From the NCBI RefSeq assembly GCF_001434335.1, contig NZ_AZFM01000010.1, forward strand, positions 1 through 64,000: 64,000 nucleotides of DNA. The letters run 5' to 3'. How positions within the stretch are numbered: the first letter of the stretch is position 1; each line of letters starts with the position of its first letter. The notes under the pieces are model-generated. The model did no database searches. It saw nothing but the letters and a program-made list of their open reading frames with translations, and had not been told where the DNA came from. The stretch is from Lactobacillus kalixensis DSM 16043. Lineage in GTDB: Bacteria; Bacillota; Bacilli; Lactobacillales; Lactobacillaceae. Shown piece by piece: positions 60,976 to 64,000 of this stretch. The position numbers and the translations under genes are program-made.

Positions 60976-61737
60976 TTATTCAATATCTACATCTCCGCCT
61001 TCGGCACTGACCTTAAGAACATTGGCACTATGAACACTCTTTTTATAAGTGCTACCATCTACATCATCATTATTGACTGATATGTCGCCGCCCTCAGCAG
61101 AAATATCGTATCCACTAGCATTATTTCTAGAAATATCAACATCCCCGCCTTCAGAGCTAATGCCAAAGCCAGTTTTGGTCTTTAGATCAGACGCTTCAAC
61201 GTCGCCGCCTTCGCTATTGGCTTTTCCCCAATTAGTAGTAACATGTTCAAGATCAATATCTCCGCCTGCACTTTTTAACTTCAAAGTCTCAGCCTTGATT
61301 GAATCAAGTTCGATGTCGCCGCCCTCACTTAAAGCGTTAATTGAAGACATTTTCTTTGGTACAACAATCGTCACTTCAGCGTCTCCGCTATTGATTGAAA
61401 AGTTATTACCAGTTTTTTGACTTAATTTCAAAGTGCCGTTTTGAACAGTTACTTTAGGAATAATCTTCTTTTTACCGTGATACTTCACAGCAAATTCTTT
61501 ACCAGTTTCAATCTGGATATCCCCACCAGCAATGGTTGCGTCAATTTTGTCAAAAGTTTGATTAGTCAAAGTTTTTCTAACAGTTGGGCCTGTGATTTTC
61601 TTACTATGCTTTTCAGCAAATCTCTCAACGCCGCCAGCAAACTTATCGGCTACGTCACCAATTGAGCAAGCTGATAAAGCTGCTGAAGTGGTTAATATTA
61701 ATGCTCCTACCAAAACTAATTTTTTGAAGCTTTTCAT
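60976..61737 (-). CDS. DUF4097-type lipoprotein with EGGD beta-helix repeats
   Basis: A 253-residue surface lipoprotein. The signal peptide ends ALSAC (Cys24). A short helical stretch (GDVADKFAGGVERF) is followed by a beta-helical domain in which a GGD turn recurs about every 17-35 residues (GGDIQIE, EGGDIELD, AGGDIDLE, EGGDVEAS, EGGDVDIS, EGGDISVN, and the very C-terminal EGGDVDIE). I place the start at ATG 61737, 7 nt after GGAGGAG. DUF4097/LiaX-like proteins act in cell-envelope stress in other Firmicutes. It lies 20 nt after the FtsX-like permease gene in the same operon. Confidence 0.87.
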   Translation of the reverse strand: MKSFKKLVLVGALILTTSAALSACSIGDVADKFAGGVERFAEKHSKKITGPTVRKTLTNQTFDKIDATIAGGDIQIETGKEFAVKYHGKKKIIPKVTVQNGTLKLSQKTGNNFSINSGDAEVTIVVPKKMSSINALSEGGDIELDSIKAETLKLKSAGGDIDLEHVTTNWGKANSEGGDVEASDLKTKTGFGISSEGGDVDISRNNASGYDISAEGGDISVNNDDVDGSTYKKSVHSANVLKVSAEGGDVDIE

Positions 61738-61757
61738 TTTTAACTCCTCCAAAGAGT

Positions 61758-63611
61758 TTAATCTTTATTCAACACAATTCCTTCATATAATTTTACCGTA
61801 ATTGCGTAGTAAATCAGATAGAGTACAAGGAAAATTGTAAACGGAATCCATATTCCGTCATATGGATTTGGCAATAATGACTTGAAAAATTGTAAGCCGA
61901 ATAAAACATCAACAATCCCAAGTACTGCAGGAAGTGCAAACAAGATACCAATTTCTTTTGCAATTGAAGCCTTAAGTAATCTTCTGCGTGTTCCCATTTT
62001 CCAAAGCATCTTGTAACGAGGCTTATCGCTATTTGCACCTGATAAAACCTTGAACATCAAAGTTGAAGCAAGCATTGCAAGAAAAGCCAAACCTAAGAAG
62101 AAGCCCATGAATTCAAAGCCTGAAGCCATACCAGAGATCAAGCGGTATGAACTAGATTTTGAATTAGTAATATTAACTTGGACTGAATTATCTGTTACCT
62201 TTTCATTACCAATCATACTGTTAACAGCTAATTTTTGAAGTTTTTCAACATTGTTGAAATTAGATCTAAAGTTGTTAACTAATAACAAATATGAACTTTG
62301 CTGCTGAACATTAATCTTCTTATATTCACTTGCAGATACTACCTTAACTTGAGCATCAGAATATGGGGTAAGATTTGCTAATTGGTAACCCATTTCCACA
62401 TTCTTATATGCTTTTTGATTCTTTAAACCTTTAACAGTAATCTCTTTAGTTGAATAATTTTGTTGGCCCTTTTTATCTTGGTAAAAATGTTGGAACTTGA
62501 GATTATTATCTGCAATTTCATTTTCTGAAACATAGATAGTTTGATTCTTCTTATCTTGAACAAACTTGTAATCAAACTTGGTTGTAGATCTTACAGAAAC
62601 CTTCTTCATCTGCTTATCAACAGCTGAAGTTTTATTATAAACAACTACATCATAGTAAGTTGCCTTCAAAGCTTGATCAGTAAGGCTGTTAAAGTTAAGA
62701 CCAACAGTAATTGCACCAAGTGCTAAAGCAAATAATAGCGATACAACTGTTAAGATGCGGTTATATTCACCTAATCTAAAACGTAATTGTCCTAAAGTGA
62801 ATGAGTTAAGTTTCTTATATTTGAAGTTTTTGTTCTTTCTAAGCATGTTGATAACTGCTGTGAAGAAAGAATCAAAGACGAAGTATGAACCAATTACGAT
62901 TGTGAAAAATCCAATCACAATTGAATTAGTCATCAAAATCTTGTAGTTGGCCATTGCGAAATAACCAGCTGCAAGTAAAGCAATACCTAAAATTGCTTCA
63001 ATAACTTTCCAAGTCTTGTTGTAACGTAATTTTACAGGCTTTTGGTTTTCACGAAGTAAATTAATAACTTCTGATTTAACAAGTTTGCGACGGTTCCAAA
63101 TAGCTGCTAAGAAGAACAAAATTGCAAAGAAAGCAAAAGTCCAAAAAAGAGCTGGTAAGTAAAAACCGACAAATTTATGAATTTGAAGACCTAATTGTGA
63201 GATTAATAAATTTGAAACCAGTTGTGTAAGACCGATACCGATCACAACACCTAAAGCTGTTGCAAGTAAACCGACAACTAAAGTTTCAAGGAAGATCAAA
63301 CGACCAATATTAGAACTTCTTGCCCCTAGCATCATATACATCCCGTAGTCTTTTTGCCTCATACTCAGCAAAAAGCTATTGGCATAAACAATGTAAACAA
63401 AGGTAATGATTGCAAGAAGTGCAATCCCAAAACCGAAGACCATCCGCACAATTGAGAATGCGATGACCATATTTCCTTTCAAAAAGCTTGTGTTAGTCGC
63501 AATCGACATAAACATGTAAAAAATTGCACTAGCAAATGTTAAGCCAGAAAAAAGAACCATATAGTCCTTAAACCGGCTCTTAATTCCAGTAAGAGATAGT
63601 TTCCAGAGCAT
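61758..63611 (-). CDS. BceB-like ABC transporter permease (FtsX family)
   Basis: A 617-residue membrane protein with ten predicted helices and one large extracellular domain of about 200 residues between helices seven and eight (~305-505), the BceB/VraG layout used for antimicrobial-peptide sensing and resistance. An FtsX-type permease segment lies at FVYIVYANSFLLSMRQKDYGMYMMLGARSSNIG (~75-107). A second FtsX-like segment lies near the C terminus (KPRYKMLWKMGTRRRLLKASI). It is encoded between its ATPase gene and a DUF4097-type lipoprotein gene. No two-component system is visible within the window. Confidence 0.88.
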   Translation of the reverse strand: MLWKLSLTGIKSRFKDYMVLFSGLTFASAIFYMFMSIATNTSFLKGNMVIAFSIVRMVFGFGIALLAIITFVYIVYANSFLLSMRQKDYGMYMMLGARSSNIGRLIFLETLVVGLLATALGVVIGIGLTQLVSNLLISQLGLQIHKFVGFYLPALFWTFAFFAILFFLAAIWNRRKLVKSEVINLLRENQKPVKLRYNKTWKVIEAILGIALLAAGYFAMANYKILMTNSIVIGFFTIVIGSYFVFDSFFTAVINMLRKNKNFKYKKLNSFTLGQLRFRLGEYNRILTVVSLLFALALGAITVGLNFNSLTDQALKATYYDVVVYNKTSAVDKQMKKVSVRSTTKFDYKFVQDKKNQTIYVSENEIADNNLKFQHFYQDKKGQQNYSTKEITVKGLKNQKAYKNVEMGYQLANLTPYSDAQVKVVSASEYKKINVQQQSSYLLLVNNFRSNFNNVEKLQKLAVNSMIGNEKVTDNSVQVNITNSKSSSYRLISGMASGFEFMGFFLGLAFLAMLASTLMFKVLSGANSDKPRYKMLWKMGTRRRLLKASIAKEIGILFALPAVLGIVDVLFGLQFFKSLLPNPYDGIWIPFTIFLVLYLIYYAITVKLYEGIVLNKD

Positions 63612-63632
63612 AATTATTTCCTTTCTTCTGTA

Positions 63633-64000
63633 TTAACGTCGACCTAATTCTGCAATGATTTCTTGGTAAAATTCTTCACGACTCTTGTCGTTTTTCTTAA
63701 GTTCAGTTCCAATCTTACCGTCTTTGATAAACAAAATTCTTTGTGCATATGAAGCAGAATATGGATCGTGAGTAACCATCAAGATTGATACTTGATCTTT
63801 TTGGTTCAAATCTGACATTGTTTCAAGAAGCTCAGTTGCACTCTTAGAATCAAGCGCACCAGTTGGTTCATCCCCATAAAGAATACTTGGATTGTGGACA
63901 AGCGCACGAGCTGAAGCTACACGTTGCTTTTGTCCCCCAGAAATTTCGGCAGGATACTTATCTAAAATTTGCGTAATCCCCAAGCGACTCGCAATTGTTT
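63633..64000 (-). CDS. BceA-like ABC transporter ATPase, partial
   Basis: The C-terminal part of an ATPase whose 5' end lies beyond the window. The frame stays open to the last base; a TTG at 63983 is only the first alternative start codon inside the gene. It has signature ISGGQKQR, Walker B ILYGDEPTGALDS and H-loop MVTHDPYSASYA, typical of the BceA/LolD/MacB group. Only about 122 residues are visible, missing the Walker A motif. It is followed after 21 nt by the FtsX-type permease gene. Confidence 0.92.
   Translation of the reverse strand, partial: TIASRLGITQILDKYPAEISGGQKQRVASARALVHNPSILYGDEPTGALDSKSATELLETMSDLNQKDQVSILMVTHDPYSASYAQRILFIKDGKIGTELKKNDKSREEFYQEIIAELGRR

Noticed and set aside
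8159-64000. Insertion sequences, prophage or attachment sites
   Set aside because: No transposase, integrase or terminal repeats were seen; the surface-protein island seems to have arisen by duplication rather than by a visible mobile element.

Overview
The window looks like chromosome from a low-GC Lactobacillus of the L. acidophilus/helveticus/crispatus group. The clues are a T-box-controlled seryl-tRNA synthetase, a 167-residue purine deoxyribosyltransferase, the peptidases PepD, PepT and a prolinase next to a divergent ABC transporter, K32-type EF-P, and several very large YSIRK/LPXTG adhesins. I assign the group from gene content and my memory of these families, not from a database search. 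Most genes lie on the minus strand.

Layout. 1-8 kb: serS with its T-box leader, an acetyltransferase, a VTT-family membrane protein, an esterase/regulator pair, a purine deoxyribosyltransferase, an aldehyde dehydrogenase with a cre-like site over its -10 box, and a zinc-ribbon membrane protein. 8-20 kb: one enormous sortase-anchored adhesin gene (about 3,974 codons, about 21 MBG-like repeats) broken by one in-frame stop and one frameshift. 20-26.5 kb: a TetR/MMPL exporter pair, a beta-lactamase-fold protein that seems to lack catalytic residues, and a CorA-type transporter. 26.5-32 kb: a ugp-like ABC importer operon that also carries a beta-CASP metallo-beta-lactamase protein. 32-37.7 kb: a five-gene run, pepT - SIR2-like - DnaQ/BRCT - EndA-like - pepD.

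37.8-48.4 kb is a surface-protein island: two LPXTG proteins with an antigen I/II (GbpC/Spa)-like V domain flank pnuC, followed by a divergent choice-of-anchor-A adhesin. 48.4-57.1 kb: an ABC exporter divergent from a prolinase-type peptidase, a PepSY lipoprotein, a DUF1304 protein, efp, coaA, a GDSL esterase and a T-box-controlled polar amino-acid ABC importer. 57-64 kb: HelD, a matrixin-like protease, a histidine phosphatase broken by an amber codon, a DUF4097-type lipoprotein, and a BceAB-like ABC pair cut off by the window end.

The most interesting non-coding signal is a 13-bp inverted repeat, TGACRNNGTGTCA. I find it four times, always in a promoter region: before both GbpC/Spa-like proteins, before the choice-of-anchor-A adhesin and before the PepSY lipoprotein. 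At the two GbpC/Spa promoters it sits exactly 30 nt upstream of the -10 box, so a shared activator of cell-surface genes is a reasonable hypothesis. Other regulatory observations are a T-box leader whose antiterminator/terminator module is duplicated in tandem, a perfect 14-bp palindrome in the pnuC leader, and a 1-nt shift between the best start signal and the reading frame of the 1,517-residue LPXTG protein. The number of broken genes could reflect real decay or uncorrected sequencing errors; the sequence alone cannot decide.
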